From: Oceanicola sp. D3 | GTDB lineage: Bacteria; Pseudomonadota; Alphaproteobacteria; Rhodobacterales; Rhodobacteraceae | Direction: 5' to 3' | Length of the DNA stretch: 64,000 nucleotides | Assembly: GCF_006351965.1 (NCBI RefSeq) | Contig: NZ_CP040932.1 | Span: 310,001 to 374,000 of the forward strand | Shown here: positions 56,183 through 63,276 of the stretch, piece after piece | Layout of the letters: the number at the start of each line of letters is the position of its first letter | Numbering within the stretch: the stretch's first letter is position 1 | Translations under genes and position numbers: made by a program | The notes under the pieces: model-generated | Told to the model about the DNA's origin: nothing | The model's database searches: none | The model's input: only the letters and a program-made list of their open reading frames with translations

Positions 56183-56998
56183 ATGCGCCTGAAGATCTCC
56201 CACGAAACCCGCTACAGCTTTTCGGAGCCTGTGCGCTATGGGCTGCAACAGATGCGGAAATCGCCGAAATCCTACCGGAACCAGTCGGTTTTGAGTTGGG
56301 AGACCAGCGTGATTGGCGGGGAGAAGCAGCTGCAATACGAGGATCAGCACCGCAACACGGTTGAGCTGATCAGCATCACGCCGGGCGAAACCGAGCTTTT
56401 GCTGCGCAGCGAAGGCGAGGTGGAGGTGGCGGACAACAACGGTGTGATCGGCCAGCATGAGGGCATGACGCCGCTTTGGCTGTTTGACCGGCAGACCCCG
56501 CAGACAAAGCCCGGCCCCAAGGTGAGGGAGCTGGCACGCTCTCTTGGCGACCGCGAGGGGCTTGACCAGCTTCATGCGCTGATGGAGGCGGTGGGCAAGG
56601 CTGTAGAGTATCAGGCCGGCTCATCGGAACCGGATTGGACGGCGGAGAAGGCGCTGGAGATTGGCAAAGGCGTTTGCGCGGATCAGGCGCATGTCTTCAT
56701 TTCCGCCGCTCGCCATCTGGGATACCCGGCGCGCTATGTTTCGGGCTATCTGATGCTCGACGACACGGTGAGCCAGACCGCGATGCATGGTTGGGCAGAG
56801 GTGCATGTGGATGCGCTGGGCTGGGTTGGCTTTGACGCGTCAAACGACCAATCGCCCGACACACGCTACGTTCGTGTTGCAACAGGGCTGGACTATGCTG
56901 GTGCCGCCCCGGTAACTGGTACGCGCACAGGCGGCGAAGAGGAGTCTCTTTCCGTTGCCATAGAAGTTGCGCAACAGATGAGCCAGAGCCAAGAATAG
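56183..56998 (+). CDS. Transglutaminase-like protein (operon 2)
   Basis: A 271-residue protein with the triad Cys165 (GVCADQAH), His202 (MHGWAEVH) and Asp218 (GFDASND). The N-terminal 110 residues are beta-rich, as in operon 1. No signal. Paralogous to the protein at 26340-27224. Nine bases after alpha-E and 4 before Anbu, so one transcript is likely. Substrate unknown. Confidence 0.92.
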   Translation: MRLKISHETRYSFSEPVRYGLQQMRKSPKSYRNQSVLSWETSVIGGEKQLQYEDQHRNTVELISITPGETELLLRSEGEVEVADNNGVIGQHEGMTPLWLFDRQTPQTKPGPKVRELARSLGDREGLDQLHALMEAVGKAVEYQAGSSEPDWTAEKALEIGKGVCADQAHVFISAARHLGYPARYVSGYLMLDDTVSQTAMHGWAEVHVDALGWVGFDASNDQSPDTRYVRVATGLDYAGAAPVTGTRTGGEEESLSVAIEVAQQMSQSQE

Positions 56999-57002
56999 CA
57001 CC

Positions 57003-57731
57003 ATGACCTATTGCGTCGGAATGAAGCTCGATCGCGGGCTCGTCTTCATGTCAGACACGCGCACGAATGCGGGTGTCGATAACATCAGCGTTTTCAAGAA
57101 GATGCATTCGTGGGAGGTGCCGGGCGAACGGGTGATCACCCTGATGAGTGCGGGCAATCTGGCCACCACGCAGGCGGTGGTTTCGATCCTTGAAGAGCGC
57201 ACCAAGGCCCCCGGAGATCGCAGCCCCTCGCTGCTGGAAGCGCCCAGCATGTTTCAGGTCGCGCGGATGATTGCCAAGGTTCTGAAGGATGTGATCGCCG
57301 AGCATGAGCAGGCCGGGCAGCAGGCGAGTGCTTTTGGGGCAACGCTTATTCTGGGCGGGCAGATTGCGGACTCCGCGCCGCGGCTGTTCCTGATCTACCC
57401 GGAAGGCAACTTTATCGAGGCGGGGGATGACACGCCGTTCTTCCAGATCGGTGAAACCAAGTATGGCCGCCCGATCCTTGTGCGGGCCTACCGCCCGGAG
57501 ATGAGCTTTGCCGAGGCGGTGAAGCTGCTGATGGTGAGCTTTGACTCGACGGTGAAGGCCAACCTGACGGTGGGGCTGCCGCTGGATTTGCAGTTCTACG
57601 AAGAGGGTAGCCTGGTGCTGGGCTATCAGAACCGCATTGAGGCGAACGACGAGAGTTTTCAGCGCATCAGCAACGGCTGGGGCGAGGCGCTGACGCAGGC
57701 GCTCGACAGCTTGCCGGATATCGAGATCTGA
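57003..57731 (+). CDS. Anbu, proteasome-like peptidase
   Basis: A 242-residue Ntn-hydrolase. MTYCVGMKLDRGLVFMSDTRTNAGVDN at the start is the Anbu/bacterial proteasome-homologue signature, with Thr2 as the expected nucleophile after removal of Met. Length fits the family (about 240-250). Anbu forms ring- or lock-washer-like assemblies with peptidase-like fold; a clear substrate is unknown. Its place at the end of an ATP-grasp / alpha-E / transglutaminase operon suggests it acts on what they make. Confidence 0.95.
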   Translation: MTYCVGMKLDRGLVFMSDTRTNAGVDNISVFKKMHSWEVPGERVITLMSAGNLATTQAVVSILEERTKAPGDRSPSLLEAPSMFQVARMIAKVLKDVIAEHEQAGQQASAFGATLILGGQIADSAPRLFLIYPEGNFIEAGDDTPFFQIGETKYGRPILVRAYRPEMSFAEAVKLLMVSFDSTVKANLTVGLPLDLQFYEEGSLVLGYQNRIEANDESFQRISNGWGEALTQALDSLPDIEI

Positions 57732-57736
57732 CGGCT

Positions 57737-57757
57737 GGTGGGTTTCACCCACCCTAC
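57737..57757. repeat. Variant of the short palindromic repeat, copy 4
   Basis: GGTGGG, loop TTTCA, then CCCACC and CTAC: the stem is two bases shorter than in the other copies. It starts 5 bases after the Anbu stop. The tail CTAC is kept in all four copies. Confidence 0.6.
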
Positions 57758-57833
57758 AGCCTGCCGCAACTGCTTGGAGTGGCGGGAATAAGGCGGTAAG
57801 CAGGGAGAAAGACCCGTTGAAAGGCCCGCTCCG

Positions 57834-58886
57834 TTGAACCAGGACGCCCCAAAGCCCATCCCCCCGCGCCGCCCGCTGACCCTGAGAGATGTGTCCGAGG
57901 CCTCTGGCGTCAGCGAAATGACGGTGAGCCGGGTGTTGCGTAACCGGGGCGATGTGAGCCAGGCGACGCGGGAGCGGGTGCTGGAGGCGGCCAAGCGGCT
58001 GGGATATGTGCCCAACAAGATTGCCGGCGCCTTGGCCAGCAGCCGGGTGAACCTTGTGGCTGTGGTGATCCCCTCGCTCAGCAACATGGTATTTCCCGAG
58101 GTGCTGACGGGCATTGGCACGGTGCTGGATGACACCGAGTTGCAGCCTGTCGTTGGCGTGACGCATTACAAGCCGGAACGCGCCGAGAAGGTGCTTTACG
58201 AGATGCTGTCGTGGCGCCCGAGCGGGGTGATCGTGGCTGGGCTGGAGCATACCGATGCCGCCCGGGCGATGCTGGCGAACGCGGGCTGCCCGGTGGTTGA
58301 GATCATGGATGTGGACGGCGAGCCGATCGACTCCATGGTGGGCATATCGCACCGCCGCGCAGGGCGGATGATGGCCGAGGCGATTGCCGGGGCGGGCTAC
58401 AAGAATATCGGATTTGCGGGCACGAAGATGCCGCTGGACCACCGGGCGCGCAAACGCTTTGAGGGCTTCACCACCGCGCTGGCCCGGGCCGGGCTGGAGG
58501 TGCGTGACCGGGAGTTTTATGCCGGTGGCTCGGGGCTGGCGAAGGGGCGCGAGATGACGGAAGCCCTGCTGGCCCGCTCGCCGGATCTGGATTTTATCTA
58601 TTATTCCAACGATATGATCGGCGCGGGCGGGATGCTGCATTGCCTGACATCGGGTATCAACATCCCCGAAGAGCTGGGGCTTTCGGGGTTCAATGCCCTC
58701 GAAATGCTGAGCGCGTTCCCGCAGAAGCTGGCGACGATGGATGCCTGTCGGCGCGAGATTGGCGAGGCCGCGGCGAAGATTATCGCAGATCGAACAGCCA
58801 GCGGCGATCTGGCCGGCGAGGGTGGCGGCACAGTGATTGAGCTGGAGCCGGTGCTGGCGCTGGGCGACACGCTGAAGCGGGGCTGA
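57834..58886 (+). CDS. LacI-family transcriptional regulator
   Basis: A 350-residue repressor: an N-terminal helix-turn-helix (LTLRDVSEASGVSEMTVSRVLRNR, then RLGYVPNKIAGALASSR) and a periplasmic-binding-protein-like sugar domain (LVAVVIPSLSNMVFPEVL, with the gluconate-repressor look). The start is a TTG at 57834 with GAAAGG 9 bases upstream. Sugar or polyol effector likely but unknown. It is 1 or 4 bases from the GT2 gene, depending on its start, so may be co-transcribed with the glycan genes. Confidence 0.9.
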   Translation: MNQDAPKPIPPRRPLTLRDVSEASGVSEMTVSRVLRNRGDVSQATRERVLEAAKRLGYVPNKIAGALASSRVNLVAVVIPSLSNMVFPEVLTGIGTVLDDTELQPVVGVTHYKPERAEKVLYEMLSWRPSGVIVAGLEHTDAARAMLANAGCPVVEIMDVDGEPIDSMVGISHRRAGRMMAEAIAGAGYKNIGFAGTKMPLDHRARKRFEGFTTALARAGLEVRDREFYAGGSGLAKGREMTEALLARSPDLDFIYYSNDMIGAGGMLHCLTSGINIPEELGLSGFNALEMLSAFPQKLATMDACRREIGEAAAKIIADRTASGDLAGEGGGTVIELEPVLALGDTLKRG

Positions 58887-58890
58887 GGTG

Positions 58891-59625
58891 ATGAGCGCGC
58901 CGCAGGTGTCGGTGGTGATCCCGATGATGAACGAGGCCGAGAACGTTGCGCCGCTGATCGGGCGGATCGTGACGGCCTGTGGGGATGTGGAGTTTGAGGT
59001 TGTGGCCGTGAATGACGGCTCGACCGATGGCACCGGCGAGGAACTGCTGAAGCTGGCGCGCGACGATGCACGCGTGCGGGTGTTGCGACACCCCAAGCCT
59101 GCCGGGCAGAGCGCGGCGGTGCATTCGGGGGTAAATGCCGCCCGGGCGCCGATCTGCGTGACACTGGACGGCGACGGGCAGAACCCGCCCGAGGAACTGC
59201 CGAACCTTTATGGCCCGCTCTTTGCCGACACCACCGGCAAGCTGGGGCTTGTGGCCGGGCAGCGGGTGGACCGGCAGGACACCGCCAGCAAGCGCTGGGC
59301 GAGCAAGGCGGCCAATGGGCTGCGCGCCCGCATTCTGAAAGACGGCACGCGCGACACCGGCTGCGGGCTCAAGGGCTTTCGCCGTGATGCCTTTCTTGGT
59401 CTGCCCTTCTTCAACCACATGCATCGCTACCTTCCCGCGCTGATGCGGCGGGACGGCTGGGAGGTGGCGCATGTGGATGTGACCCATGCCGAACGTGCGG
59501 CGGGACAGAGCAAGTACAACAACCTTGGTCGCGCCCTTGTGGGGATTTACGACCTGATCGGCGTGGCCTGGCTGATCCGGCGGCGCAAGACGCAGGTGCC
59601 GACCGAGGTGACGCCCGATGTTTGA
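58891..59625 (+). CDS. Glycosyltransferase family 2, polyprenyl-phosphate sugar synthase-like
   Basis: A 244-residue GT-A protein: VSVVIPMMNEAENV at the start, VAVNDGSTDGTGEE, and the DXD metal site D93-G-D95 in TLDGDGQNPPEE. DTGCGLKGFRRDAFLGLPFFNHMHRYLPALM is typical of dolichol/polyprenyl-phosphate mannosyltransferase-like enzymes. A GTG at 58888 is an alternative start. Overlaps the LAB_N gene by 8 bases. It probably makes a polyprenyl-phosphate sugar donor for the GT39 protein. Confidence 0.88.
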   Translation: MSAPQVSVVIPMMNEAENVAPLIGRIVTACGDVEFEVVAVNDGSTDGTGEELLKLARDDARVRVLRHPKPAGQSAAVHSGVNAARAPICVTLDGDGQNPPEELPNLYGPLFADTTGKLGLVAGQRVDRQDTASKRWASKAANGLRARILKDGTRDTGCGLKGFRRDAFLGLPFFNHMHRYLPALMRRDGWEVAHVDVTHAERAAGQSKYNNLGRALVGIYDLIGVAWLIRRRKTQVPTEVTPDV

Positions 59626-59923
59626 GTGGCTCTTCGCGGTGCTCCATGTCGAGACATGGGTTGAGTTCTGGTGGGTGGTCATCGGGCTTGGCGGGCAGTT
59701 GATGTTCACCGCCCGGTTTTTGGTGCAGTGGATCGCCAGCGAGCGGGCGCGGGCCTCTGTGGTGCCGGTTGCCTTCTGGTATTTTTCGATCGGCGGCGGG
59801 CTGATCCTGCTGGCCTATGCGCTGTATCGCAAAGACCCGGTGTTCGTGCTGGGGCAGGCGATGGGGCTCTTTATCTATGTTCGTAACCTCTATCTGATCC
59901 ATGTCAGCAAGCGTGAAGCCTGA
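59618..59923 (+). CDS. LAB_N-domain small membrane protein
   Basis: A 101-residue protein with three membrane segments; GLGGQLMFTARFLVQWIASERARASVVPVAFWYFSIGGG is the lipid-A-disaccharide synthase N-terminal (LAB_N) signature without the catalytic domain. Free-standing LAB_N proteins sit beside GT2/GT39 genes and may help move or present the lipid-linked sugar (inference). Overlaps GT2 by 8 and GT39 by 23 bases. Confidence 0.9.
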   Translation: MFEWLFAVLHVETWVEFWWVVIGLGGQLMFTARFLVQWIASERARASVVPVAFWYFSIGGGLILLAYALYRKDPVFVLGQAMGLFIYVRNLYLIHVSKREA

Positions 59924-61376
59924 CGGCGCCGGATGGTTTGGCCCCGCGTTTGCGGTGGTCGCGGCGCTGGTGATCTTTCGCCTCGCGCTGCTGCCCTTTG
60001 CGCGGGCCGAGGTGTTTGTGGACGAGGCGCAATACTGGCTTTGGGGGCAGGAGCTGGCCTTTGGCTACTACTCCAAGCCGCCGATGATTGGCTGGCTGCT
60101 GCGCGGCGTAACCGAGCTGGCGGGCAGCGATGCCGCCTTTTGGCTGCGCGCGCCGGCGGCGGTGCTGCATGGGGCAACGGCGCTGTTGCTGGCGGGCCTT
60201 GCGGCGGAGCTGGCGGACAGGCGCACGGCGATCCTTGTGGCGGCGAGCTACATCACCTTGCCGCTGGTGGCGGTGGGTAGCTTTTTGATCAGCACGGATA
60301 CGGTGATGTTCCCCTTCCTCGCCGGGGCGCTCTGGGCGTGGCTGCGGGTGATCCGCGAGCAGAGCTGGGGCGCGGCGGTGCTGGCGGGGGCGCTGGTGGG
60401 GCTGGCGGTGATGAGCAAATACGCCGGGCTCTACTACGTGCTTTGCGCGGGTCTGGCGGCGGTGTTCGTGCCCGGCGCAAGGGTGCGCTGGAGCGATGCG
60501 GGGCTGGCGCTGGTGGCGCTGCTCATCGTCATTTCGCCCAACATCATCTGGAACATCCAGAACGGGCTTTCGACACTTGAGCACACCATGGACAACGCCG
60601 ATTGGGTGCGTGATCCGGGGGCGCGGGCCGGGTTGAACTGGGCGGCGTTGGGGGAATTTGCGGGCAGTCAGTTCGTGGTGTTCGGGCCGGTGTTGCTGGT
60701 GGGCCTTCTGTGGTCGGCGGTGAAGAGGCGCAGCGCGATGCTGCTGTGGTTTGCCTTGCCGATCCTCGTGCTGGTCTGCGGGCAGGCGCTGCTTTCGAAG
60801 GCCTATGCCAACTGGGCCGCCGCGGCCTACCTCGCGGGCACGATTGCCGCCGTGATCACGGTGCGGGGCTGGGGGCGTTGGGCGATGGGGGTGAGCCTTG
60901 CGCTGGGCGCGGGGCTTGCCGTTGTGCTGGTGCTGGCCACGGTGTTTGCGCCGGTGCTGCGGCTGGGCGACGGGCCGCTGCTGATGGAGCGTTACCTTGG
61001 GCGGATCGCGATGAGCTCGGCCATCGCGGCGCGCGCCGAGGCCGAGGGCGTTTCGGTCGTGGTGGCCGATGACCGCGATGTGCTGGCCGACCTGTTCTAT
61101 CGTATCCGGGGCCGGGGCGTGGCGGGCAAGATCACCGGGCTGGAGGCCTATGCCCGGCCCGAGCGGGGCCGCCCGCCGAACCATTACGTGCAGAGCCATG
61201 CCTTTGCAGGCAGCCCCGGCGATGTGCTTTACGTCAGCCGACGCAACGTGCCGCCGGCCTGTGAGGGGGCCGTGGCGCTGGAGCCGATTGCCCCCGACGA
61301 GGGGGCGTTTCGGCGCAGGCCGCAGACTGTCTGGCGGGTGCCGGGCGATTGTTGGACAGAAGGAGCCAGACCATGA
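59901..61376 (+). CDS. Glycosyltransferase family 39 membrane protein (ArnT/Rgt type)
   Basis: A 491-residue membrane protein with about ten segments and a periplasmic loop bearing the DEAQYW motif (EVFVDEAQYWLWG) seen in ArnT and RgtA-D proteins. It transfers a sugar from a polyprenyl phosphate to lipid A or another envelope glycan at the periplasmic face. With GT2, LAB_N and the uronate genes downstream, galacturonate is a good candidate (inference). Overlaps the epimerase gene by ATGA. Confidence 0.88.
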   Translation: MSASVKPDGAGWFGPAFAVVAALVIFRLALLPFARAEVFVDEAQYWLWGQELAFGYYSKPPMIGWLLRGVTELAGSDAAFWLRAPAAVLHGATALLLAGLAAELADRRTAILVAASYITLPLVAVGSFLISTDTVMFPFLAGALWAWLRVIREQSWGAAVLAGALVGLAVMSKYAGLYYVLCAGLAAVFVPGARVRWSDAGLALVALLIVISPNIIWNIQNGLSTLEHTMDNADWVRDPGARAGLNWAALGEFAGSQFVVFGPVLLVGLLWSAVKRRSAMLLWFALPILVLVCGQALLSKAYANWAAAAYLAGTIAAVITVRGWGRWAMGVSLALGAGLAVVLVLATVFAPVLRLGDGPLLMERYLGRIAMSSAIAARAEAEGVSVVVADDRDVLADLFYRIRGRGVAGKITGLEAYARPERGRPPNHYVQSHAFAGSPGDVLYVSRRNVPPACEGAVALEPIAPDEGAFRRRPQTVWRVPGDCWTEGARP

Positions 61377-62377
61377 CGCGCAAAGCCCTTGTGACCGGTT
61401 CTGCCGGGTTTATCGGCTCGCATATCGCCCGCCGCCTCTTGGATGATGGCTTTCGGGTGATCGGGCTGGATGCGATGACCGATTACTACGATGTGAGCCT
61501 CAAGCAGCGGCGGCATCAGCGGTTGTTGCAGAGCCAGGGGTTCAGCGCCGTGGAGGCGCGGCTGGAGGAGCCGGGGCGGCTGGAGGCGCTGATGGAAGAG
61601 CACGCGCCCGAGATTGTTATCCACCTCGCGGCGCAGGCGGGCGTGCGCTACTCGATCGACGCGCCGGAGAGCTATGTGGAGGCCAACCTGATTGGCACCT
61701 TCCGGCTGCTGGAGGCGGCGCGCGCCCATCCGCCGGCCCATATGCTGATGGCTTCGACCTCCAGCGTTTACGGGGCGAATGAGGCCATGCCCTATGGCGA
61801 AACAGACCGCGTGGCGCATCAGATGAGCTTTTACGCCGCGACCAAGGCCGCCAATGAGGCGATGGCCCACAGCTATGCGCATCTTTACCACCTGCCTGTC
61901 ACGATGTTCCGCTTTTTCACCGTCTATGGCCCGTGGGGGCGGCCCGATATGGCGCTGTTCAAGTTTGTTAAGGCGATACGGGCTGGAACGCCGATCGACG
62001 TTTACAACCACGGCAAGATGAAGCGGGACTTCACCTATATCGACAATCTGGTGGAGGGTATCCGGCGGCTGGTTGATGTGCCGCCAGAGCGCGGTGCGCC
62101 GGTGGGCGAGGCAGACAGCCTTTCGCCCGTGGCGCCGTGGCGCGTGGTGAACATCGGCAACGCCGCGCCGGTGGAGCTTGGCGCCTTCATCCAGGCCATC
62201 GAAGAGGCGCTGGGCCAGCGGGCGGAGAAGAACATGATGGAAATGCAGCCCGGCGATGTGCCTGCGACCTGGGCCGATACCCGCCTGCTCACCGATCTGG
62301 TTGGGGCGATGCCGCAGACCAGTTTGCAGGATGGCGTGCGCGCCTTTGTTGAATGGTACGACAAGCACTACGCCTGA
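61373..62377 (+). CDS. UDP-glucuronate 4-epimerase
   Basis: A 334-residue extended SDR epimerase: GSAGFIGSH at residues 9-17, Y154-xxx-K158 (SFYAATKAANE), and RFFTVYGPWGRPDMALF, the glucuronate-epimerase marker. It converts UDP-glucuronate to UDP-galacturonate. The ATG at 61373 follows GAAGGAG; a further start at 61349 is not needed. UDP-glucose dehydrogenase, which makes its substrate, lies 0.9 kb downstream. Confidence 0.93.
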   Translation: MTRKALVTGSAGFIGSHIARRLLDDGFRVIGLDAMTDYYDVSLKQRRHQRLLQSQGFSAVEARLEEPGRLEALMEEHAPEIVIHLAAQAGVRYSIDAPESYVEANLIGTFRLLEAARAHPPAHMLMASTSSVYGANEAMPYGETDRVAHQMSFYAATKAANEAMAHSYAHLYHLPVTMFRFFTVYGPWGRPDMALFKFVKAIRAGTPIDVYNHGKMKRDFTYIDNLVEGIRRLVDVPPERGAPVGEADSLSPVAPWRVVNIGNAAPVELGAFIQAIEEALGQRAEKNMMEMQPGDVPATWADTRLLTDLVGAMPQTSLQDGVRAFVEWYDKHYA

Positions 62378-62428
62378 GGGCAGCCTGAGCGCTCGGCAAC
62401 GGGCGGGTGCGGCGGCTTAGGTGGGCAG

Positions 62429-62457
62429 GCAATGGGCCAGAGCCGGGGGCCCATTGC
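62429..62457. terminator. Hairpin between convergent epimerase and CAP genes
   Basis: Ten-pair perfect stem GCAATGGGCC / GGCCCATTGC with a 9-base loop. No T-run on either side, so termination is possible but not certain. It occupies the gap between two convergent genes. Confidence 0.45.
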
Positions 62458-62472
62458 GTTGAGGTGCCCTGC

Positions 62473-63105
62473 CTATCCGGCGAAGTTCTGGGCGATGTAG
62501 AGCGAGCCGCAGGCCTTGCCTCTGGGGTCGAGGGCAATGGCGGAGGCGGCCATCTTGTACTTGCGTGCAAGAATGTTCACCCGGTGGTCGGGAGAGTCCA
62601 TCCAGAGCGCCACGGTGTAGCGGGCGAGTGAGCCGTAGCTGTGCCGCCCGATGGGCGTTCCGTCAGGCGTGGTGAACTTGCACTGCGCGGCGTTGCTTAT
62701 CTTGTAACCACGCTGGCCCTCAACCTTGTAGAGCGCGACGCGGGCAATGTTCTCGGAGCCGCGGCGGACCTTGAGGCCAGAGGCGAGAATACGCGCCTTC
62801 ACGGTTGCCCGGCCCGGCCGGGTGGACTTGTGGCTTAGCGTGCTTTTCGAGGCCATCCAGTTGGCGTGTCCGAAGGCCGTATCCCGCAACGGTGCCGCGC
62901 CTGCCAGCCGGGGTAGCCCCTTTTGGCACCGCTGATAATTTACCTCTACCGCAATCACCGCGTCCAGCAACGGCTGGTCAAGCCGCGCTGGGTTGATTGG
63001 GTTTTCCGCACCGGCCACATCCCCCCGGATGCAGCCGCTTGCAGTCGTTGACAGGCTCGCCACTGTCATCATGGCCCCGAAGGCCAGGCGAAATGCCTTG
63101 TGCAT
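62473..63105 (-). CDS. Secreted CAP-superfamily (SCP-like) protein
   Basis: A 210-residue protein with a signal region (KAFRLAFGAMMTVASLSTTASGC), which ends in a possible lipobox cysteine, and a CAP fold: LRDTAFGHANWMASKSTLSHKST, then GSENIARVAL, YTVALWMDSPDHRVNILARKYKMAASAIA. CAP proteins are extracellular or periplasmic with varied roles. No partner is evident. It sits between the epimerase and dehydrogenase genes on the opposite strand. Confidence 0.85.
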   Translation of the reverse strand: MHKAFRLAFGAMMTVASLSTTASGCIRGDVAGAENPINPARLDQPLLDAVIAVEVNYQRCQKGLPRLAGAAPLRDTAFGHANWMASKSTLSHKSTRPGRATVKARILASGLKVRRGSENIARVALYKVEGQRGYKISNAAQCKFTTPDGTPIGRHSYGSLARYTVALWMDSPDHRVNILARKYKMAASAIALDPRGKACGSLYIAQNFAG

Positions 63106-63276
63106 TGGTTACCTCAAGCATCTGGCCCCCACCATCTGCTCTGATCTCAGCCAACCCTTTCGCTTGGGCGATTTTAAGGCGCGAATGAGGAAACTCGGAT
63201 GCACAAGTTGCATTTTCCCGCTGCTCCCGCCATTGAGAAAACCGTCATAGCCGCCGCGCGGAAGGATTGTTGAACC

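Noticed and set aside
57051-59096. Minus-strand open frame of 681 codons opposite Anbu and LacI
   Set aside because: It crosses two unrelated genes and the gap between them and has no motif; both plus-strand genes are unmistakable.
63195-63215. Third TGCACA repeat array before UDP-glucose dehydrogenase
   Set aside because: There is one TGCACA followed by TGCATT at 9 bases, not the 11-base spacing of the other two arrays.
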